This document shows, in pieces, positions 1 to 13,200 of a DNA stretch of 64,000 nt. The stretch spans positions 1 to 64,000 of the forward strand of contig NOKP01000047.1 of assembly GCA_002682825.1 (NCBI GenBank), read 5' to 3'. Under the pieces are notes generated by a model. It saw nothing but the letters and a program-made list of their open reading frames with translations. It did not search any database and was not told the origin of the DNA. Origin of the DNA: Neonectria sp. B-13 (taxonomy: Eukaryota; Ascomycota; Sordariomycetes; Hypocreales; Nectriaceae). Each line of letters opens with the position of its first letter. Position 1 is the stretch's first letter. The position numbers and the translations under genes were made by a program.

Positions 1-440
1 AAAGAAAGTATTAGAAAAGGAGTATTCTAATATATTAATTAGTATAATTAACTTAGTATTAATATTTTAAAACTAAAACTAATTAAAGAAAATAGAAAAG
101 CTAAATATATAAATAATAGAAATAAGAAAGAGAATACTAAAAAAAGAGTATTTTAATATACTAATTAGTATAATTAATCTAATATTAATATTTTAAAACT
201 AAGACTAATTAAAGAAAATAGAAAAACTAAATATATAAGTAATAAAGATAAAGAAGAGAATACTAAGAGAAGAGTATCCTAATATACTAAGTAGTATAAG
301 TAATCTAGTATTAATATATAGGAACTAAAGGCAATAGAAGAAGGTAAAAGAGCTAAAGGTATAAGTAATAGAGATAAGAAAGAAGGTACTAAGAGAGGAG
401 TATCCCTTAATACTAACTAGTATGAACAATCTAACTATTA
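1..440. repeat. 126-bp tandem repeat (about 3.5 copies), RIP-altered
   Basis: The same block starting AGTAT(C/T)(C/T)TAATA recurs at 21, 147, 273 and 399, an exact spacing of 126 bp. A partial copy precedes the first and the fourth fades out near 440. Copies differ mainly by C/T and G/A transitions, as RIP would cause, and the rightmost copies keep more C and G. A 126-bp unit is 42 codons, so it may once have been coding, but no frame is open now. The array may continue left of the window. Confidence 0.85.
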
Positions 441-3400
441 CCTAGAAATACTAAGGCTATTCTAAAGATACTCTAGTTCTAATGTAAAACTATATTATCT
501 TATGAGAGTAAGTGCTTAATATAGACTATCTGAATGTAGTATTCTTAGTAGTAACTTTAGCTAATTGAGAGGAAGTAAGCAGCTTATTATAAGGGAGGAA
601 ATAATTTTGAATAATGAATATAAGTAAGTATTAGGAGGGAAAGGAGATTAAGAGCTAGAATAATAATATATTAAGGCTAATACTATTAGGCATTTAAAGA
701 GTAAGAGTAAGATATTAGATATAAAGAACTACTTTTTAGCCTAGCTTAATTATTCCTATTTACTATATTACTAAGTATAAAAGTATACCTAAAGGACTTT
801 TATAATCTATCTAGTAATAATTATATAAACTTATTCTTAATCTTCCTTTAGCCTAAAGGCTATCTTTTATTACTCTAGACTCTACTAAGATATAAGGCCC
901 TAGTTAAATAGGCTTTAAATAGATTTAATATTTATTTCTAATATATTAAGATCTTTTATAATACTTAAGCTTTATAAAGTAATATATTTATAGAGTCTTT
1001 ATAGACTACTTTAAATAGGCTATATTAAACTATTAGTAAATCTTAAGCTATATAAGTATTCTTATTATCTTTTTTAACTTAATAAAAAGATTATCTTCTT
1101 ATAAAGTATATTTAGCTTTTAGAACTAAAGCTTATTTAATCTTACTTATTATCTATATTAAGAGTAAATTAACTTAATCCTAAATAGTACTATTAGTATA
1201 TTTATACTTTATATAAGGAATTTAATTAAATTATAATTAGAAAGTAATTTTACTATTCTTAGTTATATACTTAAGTAAAGTATTCTTAAGTAGTTATTCC
1301 TTAAATCTAATAAGAACTATTTAGCCTTTAGTCTTATTAAATATTACCTAAGATAATACTAAGCTAAGAATACTATTTACCTAAGTATTCTTTATTCTTA
1401 ATCTTAAAAATAGTCTTTCTTAATAAAGATACTTAATACTAGCTATTATATTATATAGTAAACTAATAGAGAACCTTAAGATCTTATAGTACTTATATAA
1501 GTATTAATCTTTACTATTAGACTTATTACTTAAGTCTATCTCTTTAGCTTCTATATAAGAGGGATAATAGTCCTTATTATCCTATAAATTCACTCAATTA
1601 AGATAGGATTTACTTCCTTAAGACTTACTACTTATATTACTACTATTATTATCATTATCTTAGACCAATCTATATATAGCTTAATAATAGGTATAATAGT
1701 GCATTATTAGACCTAATAGTCAAAAAGGCAATAAGTAGGTTCCTAATAATAGTTAAGGTATACTCTTAGGTAATACTTAGGCCTTAATATCTTTAGATCT
1801 ATAACTACTTATTCTATAGTCTTACCTTTAAAGCATTCTAAATAATAATTATCTTAGGGAGAATGTATTATATATCCTAGAAATACTATTATAATATAAA
1901 GAAATAGTACTTATAAATATATTATTATCTTAATATAGAGTATTATTTATATTAAGTAGTATAAAGATAGATAGTTATAATATATATATTAATCTTAAAA
2001 GTTCTAAAATACTTTATAAAAAAGGAATTAATATTATAATATATATAGTATTACTTATAATAGTTTTTAGCTTTATTATATTAACTATAATAAGGTTTAA
2101 CTCTTTAAATATATCTTAAAATAGATATCTTTAAGAGTATTTATAGAAAGTCTTAGGAATACTATTATAATATATAAAAGTACTACTTATAAGTATATTA
2201 TTACTTTAATAAAGAGCTTAATCTAGGGTAAAATAGGTAAGATTAAATATTTATAATATTTATATTAGTATTAAAGGGTTTATAATAATATATAATAAAG
2301 ATCTTAAGGATCTACTAATTATATTAATTATAGTATCTAACTTAATTATATAAACTATAATTAAGTTGATATAATAAACATTAATATTATTAAACACTAA
2401 GCTAGAACTATCTAAATTAATTATTAGACCTTTAGTAATTTTAAAGAGTAAACAGTCTTAAGGGCTTATTTATATAAGTTATATTCCTAGGCTAAGACTA
2501 TATAGTAAAACTATTAATTAATAGAAATATAGTATTAAATTATAAGTTATTAAAATCTTAACTATTATTCCTATTATCCTCTGAATTAAAGTTAATATTA
2601 AAGAGGATCTAGATTAGCTTATTAAAAGCTTTAACTTCTAAAGTTAATAAATAGTTATTTTTATCTTTATACTAGGATAAGGTTTTAGCTAGTAAAGGAG
2701 AAGGAGGATAAGCTTACTGCTACTTCTACTAGCTAGCATTAAGGGTAATAGTTAGTATTATAGTTAGGCTATATATACTCCTATTAAGGTAAAAAATATA
2801 AGATTTACTTAGATAGTATTATTAGGTAGGCAAGTACTACCCAGCTTTAATACTTAAGCTAGCCTATATACTATAGCCTTCCTACTGCCTCTAGGTATTA
2901 CTTAGCTTCTCTCTACTATCTGTTTATCCAAGATAAAGAGGGTACTTAAAAGGAAGCATTTCTATCTCTATTATCTCTATTAATCAAGTAACTACTAAGC
3001 TAGACTAATACAGTTATATAAAGAGAAGACTCTTACTACCTTATTACTTAACCTCTTACTAGAAAGTTAACTCTTTTATTAGTAAGATAAAGTCCTTAGG
3101 GATACTAGAGTTAGCCCTAAGATATACTTATTAGTTACTTATAGTCTTTATACATAAAGTATATCCTTATATTAGATAAGCAAAGTCTAAATCCTAATAG
3201 CTAGTAGTTTCTACTCTTCTACCTAACTCTAACAATATTACCTAACTTAGCTAACTAAATATTAATCATCTTTAGCCTATAAGTCCTCTAGCTATCTAAA
3301 CTCCTAATACCTACTATATACTATTATTGCCTAAGTATCTAAGGGTAAGAAGGTAGCTAAGGCTAAGACTAAGCATAAAATAAGCTCTATCTTATCTTAC

Positions 3401-4340
3401 TTTACCCCTCTACTCTATCCTATGCAATATTACCTAGTCTCTATCCTATAGAATCCAAAAGATTATTATATTATCTATTTATACATTTATATATATAGTA
3501 TACTCCTTTTATTTTATACTATCTAGCTCTTATCTTATCTATAGTAAATCAGAGGAATAAAAGGGCTTAGTAATAAGAGCTAATAGCTATAGAAAAAGTA
3601 TTTCTAAAATAATACTAGTTTACTATCCCTATGTTAGTAAATTATATCTACTTATGCAATATGTTCTTACTGCTTACTATAGGTTAGACTTAGTTACTAC
3701 TCTATTTTAAAGGAAGGGGGGGAAGGGGGGCTATGCTTTAGCTCACTAGAGCTAGCTATTCCTGCTCTATTAAGTGTATATTAAGAGTGTATTACCTTAG
3801 TCTACCTTAGGTATAAATACAGTTAAGTCAACCATTATAGTATTTTTATAATTAATTAGCTCCCTATAGAAAGCCTTATAAGGACTAATAACTTAAGTAA
3901 GTGCTTACTACCTAAGAATAGAGTATAATAATAAAAGGCTATTATCCTATTAGACTATCTATCTTAGGAGAATAGCTTTAATAGTAGCTTTAAGCATTAG
4001 TTAGTATATAGCAAAGGGCTATAAGCAAGGAGAGAAAGTAGTATATATAGGTATAAAATTCCTCTAGGTAAGAAAGAAAGTTTCTTAGAAAGTACTTAAA
4101 GAATATAATCAATTATTCTATATAGGCAAGAAAGAGGGAATACAACTAATACTATCGCTAAATTGACCTAAAGCAATAATGCAATAATAGCAGTCCTATG
4201 CAACCAAGCAGATAACACAGCCAGCTTACAGAAATGAAATGCAGGCTAAGGAGGAAATGAGGAGCAATAAGAGGGTAAGAAGTCAAGAGTATAAGTTCAT
4301 AAGGGTAGAGGGACATTGGGCGATAGGGAGACTGCTTATA
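441..4340. other. AT-rich RIP-type DNA, content unidentified
   Basis: Long runs contain almost no CpA, TpG or CpG and are full of TA, TAG and CTA, the signature of RIP on former repeats. No open frame of useful length exists on either strand. Minus-strand reading around 840-1,500 gives stretches interrupted mainly by TAA/TAG, suggesting former coding sequence, but I could not assign a family. From about 3,400 rightwards CA and TG reappear and composition gradually normalises towards 4,340. A G-rich run lies near 3,712-3,730. Confidence 0.7.
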
Positions 4341-4344
4341 TAGA

Positions 4345-5980
4345 AATGGGTCATATGATGTTACATGATATGTCGAAGGTGGCAGGCGGCGATGGCGCCT
4401 TGCCCGAATGGATGTGCTGCTAAACCGGCGGGGGCAGCAGCGCTTCCGCGATTACTAAAGAAACATGGTTGTGCTCGCTCGACTGGCTCGTTGACCTGGG
4501 GAATCCAGAAGAGTTGGATGGCATTGCATCGGGATTCCGAACCATGCTCTCCCTCTGCGCAATCGAGACAGATGGCTGACGTAGAGTCATCTTTCTTGAT
4601 CACCACCACTGTCTACGGTTCTCGCACGGCGTAGGCTGCATAATCTCCTCGGTGAAATGGAGCTGGGTGAGTGGTCGATGCACAAAAGCGGTCGACATCC
4701 AGCGTCGAGGAAGACATTTCATGCCTCGTTGGAAGGTTTCGCGGAAGTTGGACCAGGCGAGCAAGCAAGCTTCGTCACATCACAGCGCATCCACAGCGAA
4801 TGATTTCCACCGTTGGCCCGGGTGCAACAAGGCACTACCGTGATCACCGTCGACCATCTTCTCGGCTTGAGGAAGTGTTCAAGACTGATCTTGCCCAATC
4901 CGGCATGGCGGGACTAATAACAGCGTCGACTCGCGTCGAGTCCAGAAGAACGACACGGCCTCATCTGAGAAGTCCCGATCGCGCCGATACTAGGAGATAA
5001 CGAACAATGCGTAAACCGAGGCAATATGGGAGGGCGATGGAGCAAGCATCGTCCGTGGTGCTGTTCGTTAGGGCAGGTCGAGCTAACGGTTTTGCGCACC
5101 GTCACCTCCCGTCTCCATTCAGCTCCTGAGGGGTGGGGACGGCGATACAGCCGGCGCGTCTTCCCCCAACGATAAGCTGCTCCTGGGCACCCTACCGCAC
5201 CGAATCCCATGATTCTGCAACTCTAAGTCTTGTTGTCACCTACACCGAGAAGGGGCTCGACCTATGGAGGCTGGATAAGGTTTTGGCCGCCTGTGGATCG
5301 CTGGTCGGCCCATGGCGCCCCGCCCGGTGCACTACCAACTCCTGCTCAAGCGAGGTCTACAACGGGTCGAATCTTCCTCAAACCGATCACGCGCTTCCTG
5401 CTCGAGCCGCGTTTCAAACGCAGCGATTTTCAACGGCAGGCCCCCGCTCCCGATCTTCGTTTTCGAACACAAGTGGAAAGAGTATCCTAGCTCACAAACT
5501 TTGTTGTGTGTTGCCTCGAGAACAGGGGACGTATGCAGACACCTGGTTGCGTAACGAGAGCAGTCAACGAGGAGGGATGAGGTGAGTAGATGCAAAGGAT
5601 CAGAGAGGAAGAGGAGATGGTGCATGATCGGGAGCAGTTGGATAAAGGGAGGAGATCCAACCATCGACACTGCCACCGAGCGCAGCCCCCCAATGAGGCG
5701 GAGTCTGAATATGGTTTCACTAACCCCTACGACAATGACCGCAGGGAGCCCTGCCACCCAGATTTAAAACGCCCCACCAGTCTCACCTTTTTCCTTTCCA
5801 TGCCACTCCTGCTAAATATTATGACACAGACACACACTCATTGGATATCTAAGGAACAAGTATACAATTTGCTAGCTAGGGCATTTAGGCATAGCCTAAA
5901 TCTTATTTTAACAAGATACTGGCCTAATGTAATTAGAGTGCTTAGTATAGAACCCTCAATAATATTATATCTACTATAAC
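4345..5980. other. GC-normal islet between two RIP-degraded blocks
   Basis: Composition changes sharply from AT-rich to ordinary GC at about 4,345 and back at about 5,800-5,980. CpG is common, so this stretch has escaped RIP. Several overlapping frames of 60-150 codons exist on both strands, but they overlap in all phases, none shows a recognisable domain, and none stands out as the coding one. It may be unique-sequence remnant or a gene fragment. I name no product. Confidence 0.5.
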
Positions 5981-7919
5981 TACAGTTTCCCCATAGGATT
6001 CCTTGTTTTTAGCTCATTATTACATTCCAATCTTACTAATTATTAAACTATTTGCTTTTTAATATTATAAATACTAAGCTTAGTTAAGATTATCTTATAA
6101 GTATATTTAGTTATACTTAAGAATAAGTATTATTATCTAAGAGAGACTGATTAGTATTATAGAAGAGTAATATGACTATTAGGACTTAGGTTCCTTAAAC
6201 CTTATTAGAAGGAATTAAGCAATAATAAAGAGGAAGATTATAATAAGAATAAGAATAAAAATAGGAATAGGAATAGAAACAGTAATAGCTAAGGACTAAA
6301 AGGTAATAAGAATAGGCTATTAGGACTAGAAGGAAACCAAAAAGAGCCCCCTAGGCCTCCTAGCCCTCCTAGTATAGCAATTAGCATAGAAGTATTACTA
6401 TCTCTAAGTACTCTAGCCCTTCTACTAAAGATAATATTAAGTAATCTTCTTCTACTAAAGAAGATTATTACTAATACTACTTTATACTCTAATATAATAA
6501 CTACATTAAGTATAGCTAGCCCTATATCTACTTTATTAATATCTATTACTATTATATTTATTACTCTTCCTCCCCTAAAGGTAATATCTTCTCTTATAAT
6601 TCTACTTTTAGAGAATATATCCTTTCTAAGTACTATAACCTTATCTTTACTAGTATTAGTAGAAATAATATAGGCTATATATATATAAATAATAATTACT
6701 ATAATCCTTAGGCTTAGTATCCTTATTCCTAATAAATCTCTATTAACTTCTTCTAACTTAGTTAATATTAATATTAGTACTCTCCTTATTCTCTAGATTA
6801 CTAAGTCCTTAGTTATAGTTAGCTTATTATAAATAGTATTAAAAGGCTTATTATAATTATAAATAATAATAAAGATACCTATAATTAGTATTGCTATTAG
6901 TTCTATTACTACTTCTAGTACTATTTTCTAACCTACTATTAGATTTATTATACTAAATAATACTACTAAACCAGAGTATACTACTATAATACTAGACAGA
7001 GTAAGCTAAATGGTAGGAATTGCTATAGGGTTAATAGGTAAGTATTAAGTTTCCTAACTAAAGGATAAGCAAACTAATAACCAATCAGCCAGCTTTACTT
7101 TCCTCTTAACATTAATACTATTTTTCTATAAAAAGCACAAAGGAACATTACTAAAAACCCTCTCAAGCTCTATCCAGCATCTAACAGAGAAATAGCAGGT
7201 CTCTACATAGACTCCTTACCCCTAAGCCCCTAATACTATAGAGAATTCACTCTTAACTTTAGAAGACCCCCTAAGTAAGAGGACTATTAGGCAACATTCA
7301 TAATGCCTTTAGCTACCCAAAAGCTATAGCAATCCTTTCATAAATCTCTTATAAAACTTATCTATATGAACCTACTAGTACTAAATCCAGTTAAGGCAGA
7401 TACTATAGGATTAGTATTACTAAAGCTAAAGTCTTTTACTTTCTTATTCTTCTATTAGTATTCTACTACTTTAAGTCATACTAGTAGGTCTAGCTATTCT
7501 ATATTACTAGACTAGCTAAAAGTAGATTTACTATTACTACTTTTACTTATATATCTAGAATAAGGGTAAGTATAAAGGATCTATCTCTATATAATATTAA
7601 TATTGCTAGAAGTAGCTATTTTAAGAGTATTCTTTTATTTACTCCTACTTTATTCACTTAACAGTTAAATTACTATATAAGGCAACCTTTAGAGCTATTT
7701 TCTACTTTAATGCCCTAAGGAAATTATTATTAAGGCACTAGGACTTAATAGCTATCCCTAACTTCTCCTATTATTAGTTGCTTTACCTCCCTTTATAAAT
7801 ATCTATAATAGAAACTATATTATTACTAGAAGAACTAGTTCTTAATCTATTAAATAAGTACTTATAGCCTTATAGTCTTCTAAGCTAGCTTTTCTCTTCT
7901 TATTCTCTATTATTTAGTA
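5981..7919. other. AT-rich RIP-type DNA, content unidentified
   Basis: Strong loss of CpA/TpG/CpG over most of the stretch, with slightly less degraded sequence at about 7,080-7,400. No usable open frame on either strand. Nothing identified. Confidence 0.6.
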
Positions 7920-9330
7920 CCTTTAGGCATCTTTAAGCTATTTTCTATAGCTCCCTAAAGCTAATTATATCCTTAAATAAGCAATCCTTATAAACCTTTA
8001 ATACTTATAGAAATCATAGAGCAAAGTATTTAACATTTATAGGCTTATTAAAGCTAGTACTAACTACTTCTACTATAAATAGATACTTAAATAGTTCTAT
8101 TAGCTATAGTTTCTATATAAGCTTAAATAAGATATTAAACTTAGGTATAAACTTAGCAAATAGTACTTATATAAAGTATTTATAGTAGTTAAGGTATATT
8201 ATATTTTCTTTTAAGATGCTATATCTATTAATCATATTAATTATACAAAATCTTAGCTTAGCATTAAAGCAATAGACCTTATCCTTATTTTTAATACACT
8301 CAATATAGAATAACATTTACTATAAGCTACTAATACTAAACTTATACTTATCTCTTATATTATAGTATTCCTTAATAATAGTAAAGTCTATAGTATTACT
8401 AAAGCCTAGAATATAATCTTTCTTAAGCTTAATAAATAACCTACTTTCATTAAATAAGAAGTAAGAGTTATTATAACCTTTAAGTATATATCCTTTCTAT
8501 TATTGTATAATAACTTAAATGAATGTCTTACTAAGCTATTCTATTATATTAAAAGATAAGAATTCAATTACTTCTTAGGACCTAATATCAATCTAGCCTA
8601 GAATACAGTAAACTAAAGATTAAAGTAATTATTACTATTTATTATAAGGCTCTAAGCTATAAATAATATTATCTAATAATAGAATATTATAGAATATAAT
8701 CATAAGATACTTACTTAATTCAATAGGTAAATCTTAAGTAGCTCTAAGAAACTATCTCAATTGTTTTATATATCTATAGATTTTATAGAAAGGCTTAATT
8801 CTCCTAATGTTATTATTCTATATTAATAGCTTACCCTCTAGAATATACTACTTCTTAATCTTATAGTTTATTATATTAAGCTTAAGGCTAGCCTATAGTA
8901 CCTAATGAATTCCTATATAATTACTAGTTAAATCTCTTCTACTCTTAGAGAAAATCTTAATACTAGCTCTAGATTTATTTAAGTTAATATAGATTTAATA
9001 GTATTCTTTATTATATTTTCTCTTTATACTTATCTATCTTAGTCTAGCTAATTAATAGTAATATCTAATACTTCTTACTTTTTTATAAATTATATATATA
9101 ATTATTATTCTAGCCTATAGCTAGAGTTCTCTACTAGTAACTTTCTTTAGCTTATTATAAGTATTTATAGCTAATTGAATAAGTATATACTGGATAGTTA
9201 GGCTATTTAAGAGCCTTATAGTAGCTAGGATTGAATTTTAAAAGCAAAGAAGGTTAAGTAGGAGAAAATAAAATCTACTTATTACTAGTATCTTTAGAAT
9301 ATAGGCTAGGCTATAATTCTTTAATATAAT
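7920..9330 (-). pseudogene. ATP-dependent DNA ligase-domain relic, destroyed by RIP
   Basis: Reading the minus strand from about 9,330 down to 7,920 gives one continuous frame broken only by TAA/TAG codons where CAA, CAG or TGG would be expected. Within it the ligase motifs remain recognisable. The nucleotidyl-transfer motif K-Y-D-G-E appears as K-Y-N-K-E at 9,004-9,018 (Asp and Gly altered by G-to-A change). It is followed by the middle-domain segment ending K-L-K-K-D-Y, and then by the OB-fold segment with the F-N-K-P and L-K-V-Y blocks near 7,990-8,060. The lysine nucleophile codon survives, but the many stops make it non-functional. The call rests on my recall of the family pattern, not on a search. 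The N-terminus and any introns are not resolved. Confidence 0.72.
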
Positions 9331-10865
9331 ATAAATTATCTATTTAGTCTTAAAGCTCTATAGGACTTAGAATACTTTTGAAAGTAAGTTATTTATATAA
9401 GTTAATTAACTATACTTTATTATAACTCTTTCTTATAAGCTAATAAATAAGAATAATAATAAGGCTATAATCTAATTAAGGATATTATTAAGTTCTTTTA
9501 AAGTTACCTTTTAACTAGCTTTAGATTTATAGTCTATTATAGCTATTATATACTTAATAGAAAAGACAAAGTCTAAACTACTATTAGTTTTCTATCTTTA
9601 AAGATTCTTTATTTAAGATAATCTAAAATACTATATATATTATATAACTCCTTCTAGTTATTATTCTTATAGACTAAAAACCCTCTCTAGTCTATATTTA
9701 GGAAAAAGATATAATAAGAATATAATAGCTTTTAGGCTTTACTATAGAATAATTATATTATATTTATTAAACTAAATAAGAATAGTAAGTATATTATATT
9801 CTTAGATCCTATGAATACTTAATAATCTTCTAATATTTCTTTTAAGTCTCTTAAGGAGATTATAAAGTAATCTAAAGGGAAAAGACATATTAAAAAAGAT
9901 AGTAATAGAAAGAGTAAAAGGGTAAGTATTAGCTTCTTATAGTATATATAAATATAGAGAGTATTAGGGAGCTTTACTAATATCTAGCTTTCATTTAGAA
10001 GTCAGTTAGCTACTTATATATCTAGTCTAGGTAGACTACTTATTAATAATTTATAGGACTCTTACTAAGCAATCTAGCTTATTTCTACTTCTTATCCTAA
10101 CTACTAATAGTAAGTACTATAAGGAATTATAATACTATAGGTTAAAGGAGAATGTAGAAGAAGGGATATTAAGCAATAAGGGATAACTAGGTAATACTAG
10201 ACTAAGGATAACTAACTTAGGAACTAAGGCTATCTTACTAGTATAAACTCCCTTTGAATGCCTTATTGCTTCCTCTTGTATACAAAAGGATATATAAAGT
10301 CTAAGCTTATACATTATGCATTAGTAAGATAGACTTTAAGAAAGCTAATATAAAAAGATATAAGAGCTATAATATATAATAATAAGAGAAAGGTATAACT
10401 TATAACTAGGTTATAAGTATTAGCTTAGACTAAGACTATTCAGCTAGTTAGTTCTACTGCTTAGTAATAAGAGTATATATAATCTCTTAAGCCTTTAAAC
10501 CTTTAGTTAAAGAATAGTTAGAATAATAAAGTAGAAAGTAAAGAAATAGCAAAGGATAGGGTTTTATTAGCTCATCCTAGGAGATAAGAGCTAAAGGCAA
10601 TCAATTGTATAAGAGTTAATAATTTAATATATTTCTTCTAATCCTAGTTTCTATTGTATTTAGACTTAGCCTTTAAGGTCTTAAATGCTTTCTTTATTAA
10701 TAACTCTAGAACTATACTATAAAGTCCTTTATTCTATATAAGGTTACTTAGCTTCTCCCCTTTTAGTATTATTTATAACTTCTTATAGTATATTAATAGG
10801 CTTTTATTTATATAACTATATATTTAGCTAAAGCACTCTATAGTTCTAAGCCTTCTAGGGTTATA
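9331..10865. other. AT-rich RIP-type DNA between ligase relic and LTR element
   Basis: Heavily mutated sequence with no usable open frame. The left part probably contains the degraded N-terminal part of the ligase relic. Nothing else recognised. Confidence 0.5.
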
Positions 10866-10870
10866 AATAC
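10866..10870. repeat. Target-site duplication AATAC, left copy
   Basis: AATAC immediately precedes the left LTR and is repeated exactly at 22,030-22,034 immediately after the right LTR. This is the 5-bp duplication expected from integrase-mediated insertion. Confidence 0.85.
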
Positions 10871-11259
10871 TATTATAGAAACCAGCTCTATAATACAGAT
10901 AGAAAGTATTAAGACAAAGGAAAGGTAGGCTTTAGGCCAATTAGAATACCCTTCTAGGGCATATATTAATCTCTTCTAGAGAAAGAGTCTCTTCTAGAGA
11001 TAGATCTTCTAGATTATAATCTTCTAGATCAAATTGTATTCATTCTTATAAGTATAAAAGGCATAGTTTCTCTCTTCCTAATTTCCTTCTTATCTTCCCT
11101 TTTATCTTCCCTACTAAGAAAAGCCTAAAAGATATTTAGAAAATCTATAGGAAGTCCTCTAGAGATAAGGTTCTCTAACTCTATAGGATTTCCTAGTAAA
11201 TATCTAGCTAGAAAGTCCTAAAGACTTTTAGCTAGGTATTCTAGGGTATTTCTATAATA
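10871..11259 (-). repeat. Left LTR (3' LTR in element sense), 389 bp
   Basis: Aligns end to end with 21,641-22,029; differences seen are C/T or G/A transitions. It contains an internal TCTTCTAGA-rich block (about 10,970-11,035) also present in the other LTR. It is preceded by the AATAC target duplication. Confidence 0.88.
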
Positions 11260-11499
11260 ATTGCCCTAGGAAGAAAAGAAAGAGTATTACCTTTAGTACT
11301 TAAGTAATCTATAATATATAATAAAAGAAATAAAGTAAAAATAGAAGTTTAACTATTAAAATCCTAAGGTAATTATAGATAGTAAAGCGAATAGGAATAG
11401 CTCTTTACTATAGAATTTCTTCCTATTTCCTTCTATTATATAAGTAACTTTACCTAGCCTCTATAGTTCCTTTATTCTATTTAGGATAGTTAGTATTAT

Positions 11500-13200
11500 T
11501 ATATTATTAATAATTATAGTAGAGTTTAAGCATTTCCTTTAGTAAGATTAGTATTAAAGTAGTCTTAGATATTATTACCTATATTAGCTAAAGAGATCTT
11601 CTATATAATTAGGTTACTATCCTTATTGGTTGGTTTAGAAGTTGGTCTAAGAGGGCTAGTATACTTGCTAGTAGTAGCCTAGATAGTTATAGGTTTTCCT
11701 AGTTTATACTTAGTAATAGGATAATTAATATAAGGGATTTCTATTAGGAGGAAAGCCTAAAGGTTTTATTTAGAGGAGCTTAGTTCTTCTAATATAACCT
11801 AAAGGTATACTCTTAAGAGCTTAATATTAGAAAATACTAATTGCTTAAGTATATTCTTAATTAGGTATATAAAGATAGTAGATAAAAGGTCTAGAAGGAC
11901 TAAAGGGCTATCCATTTTAACTATATACCTATAAGAGAAGTTAGTAAAATAAGCAGTTTATTCTAATATAATATTAGAGTAAGTTTAATTCTATACTACC
12001 TAATAGAAATTAGTAAAGTTATAAGTATATTAGTAGTTTAGGAATAATATGTATTAGTTACTAGTAACTACTATATATACTTAGACCTTTTCCTTATTCA
12101 TTTTAATATTAATATAAATAATAAATAAGTAGATAAGTATAAGTACTAAGATCTTAAGTTCTATAAAGATTAATAATAAAGTCTACCTTAGAATCTTAGT
12201 AGAGTATTATTAGAGATATTCTATTAAACTAATTATATACTTATATTTAAGAGTAGTAAATAGGTCTTTTAGAACTAGTAATAGTATAGTAAGGATATCT
12301 TAAGGAAGATAGAAAGGAATTATAGCTTAATAGTATAAAGTTATAGACTATATCTTATAAAGATTTAAGCTAAGGTATAGGGTTAAGGAAGTATTAGTCT
12401 TAGGGAAGTAGGTATACATTATAGTAATAAACTTCTAAATGCTAAAATAGTCTTTAACTGCCTTAAGGATAGTATAACCTTCTTCCTAAATGGCCTAGAC
12501 TTCCTTATTAGTCTTTACTCTATACTATTGCTCTAGGAGTTTAGTAAAGATTGAATATAGCTTAGTATTTCTTATGCAAGTACCTAGGAAGTTATTAGCA
12601 TCTAGTGTATAAAGCCTATTTATATAGGTTAAGGCATTAAGAAGGTCTATAGTAAAATGTCTATAACTATTATAAGTAGGATAGCTAAGAGCTATAGTAT
12701 TATTATCTAAGTTGCTAATAGAAATCATAGAAAGGTAGTATTATAATGTAGACTGTATAATAGCTTGAGTAGGTATAAACTAGTTAGTTACTTAAGGAGT
12801 TACTAGAGGAAGTTCCTCTGGCTTAAGAGGGTATATAGCTATAGTAATAGAGTCTAAATATTAATTATTATTAGGATTATAGTAATAGTATATAGCTCTT
12901 AATCCTAGGAACTTGATAAATCCTTTGTCTAGGTTATAGCTATTGTAATTAGCCTAGGTATAGAAGAATGTATGAATTGCTAGATTATTATAAACCTAGT
13001 AATAGAAATGATAAGCTTTAGAGACAGTATATAGTATGTTTTTATTACTATATAGTTCTAGGGCATAATAATATCCAGTATACCTAAGAGTCTAATTGTT
13101 TTTTACAATAGTAGTAGTAAAGTCTTAGTAGAAAGCCTAGTTATGAGAAGGATAGGGGTCTAAGCTTATATGAACTAGGAATGGTCTATGATTGGGTATA
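11500..13200 (-). pseudogene. Unidentified long RIP-interrupted frame inside the LTR element
   Basis: A single minus-strand frame can be followed from about 13,200 to about 11,500 with interruptions only by TAA/TAG, mostly explainable as former CAA/CAG or TGG. The longest uninterrupted piece is 67 codons at 12,525-12,728. This section keeps more CpA and TpG than the surrounding element, so it is less damaged. It lies downstream of integrase in the same orientation and would encode some 550 residues. I do not recognise the protein. It could be an additional retrotransposon ORF or a nested insertion. Confidence 0.5.

Noticed and set aside
4365..5979. Overlapping frames of 60-150 codons in the GC islet
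   Set aside because: Frames overlap in every phase on both strands, have no domain and no consistent splice pattern; expected by chance in GC-normal DNA.
10971..11035. TCTTCTAGA-rich block considered as a separate repeat or CRISPR-like array
   Set aside because: It is an internal part of the LTR and present identically placed in both LTRs; spacing is irregular and short.
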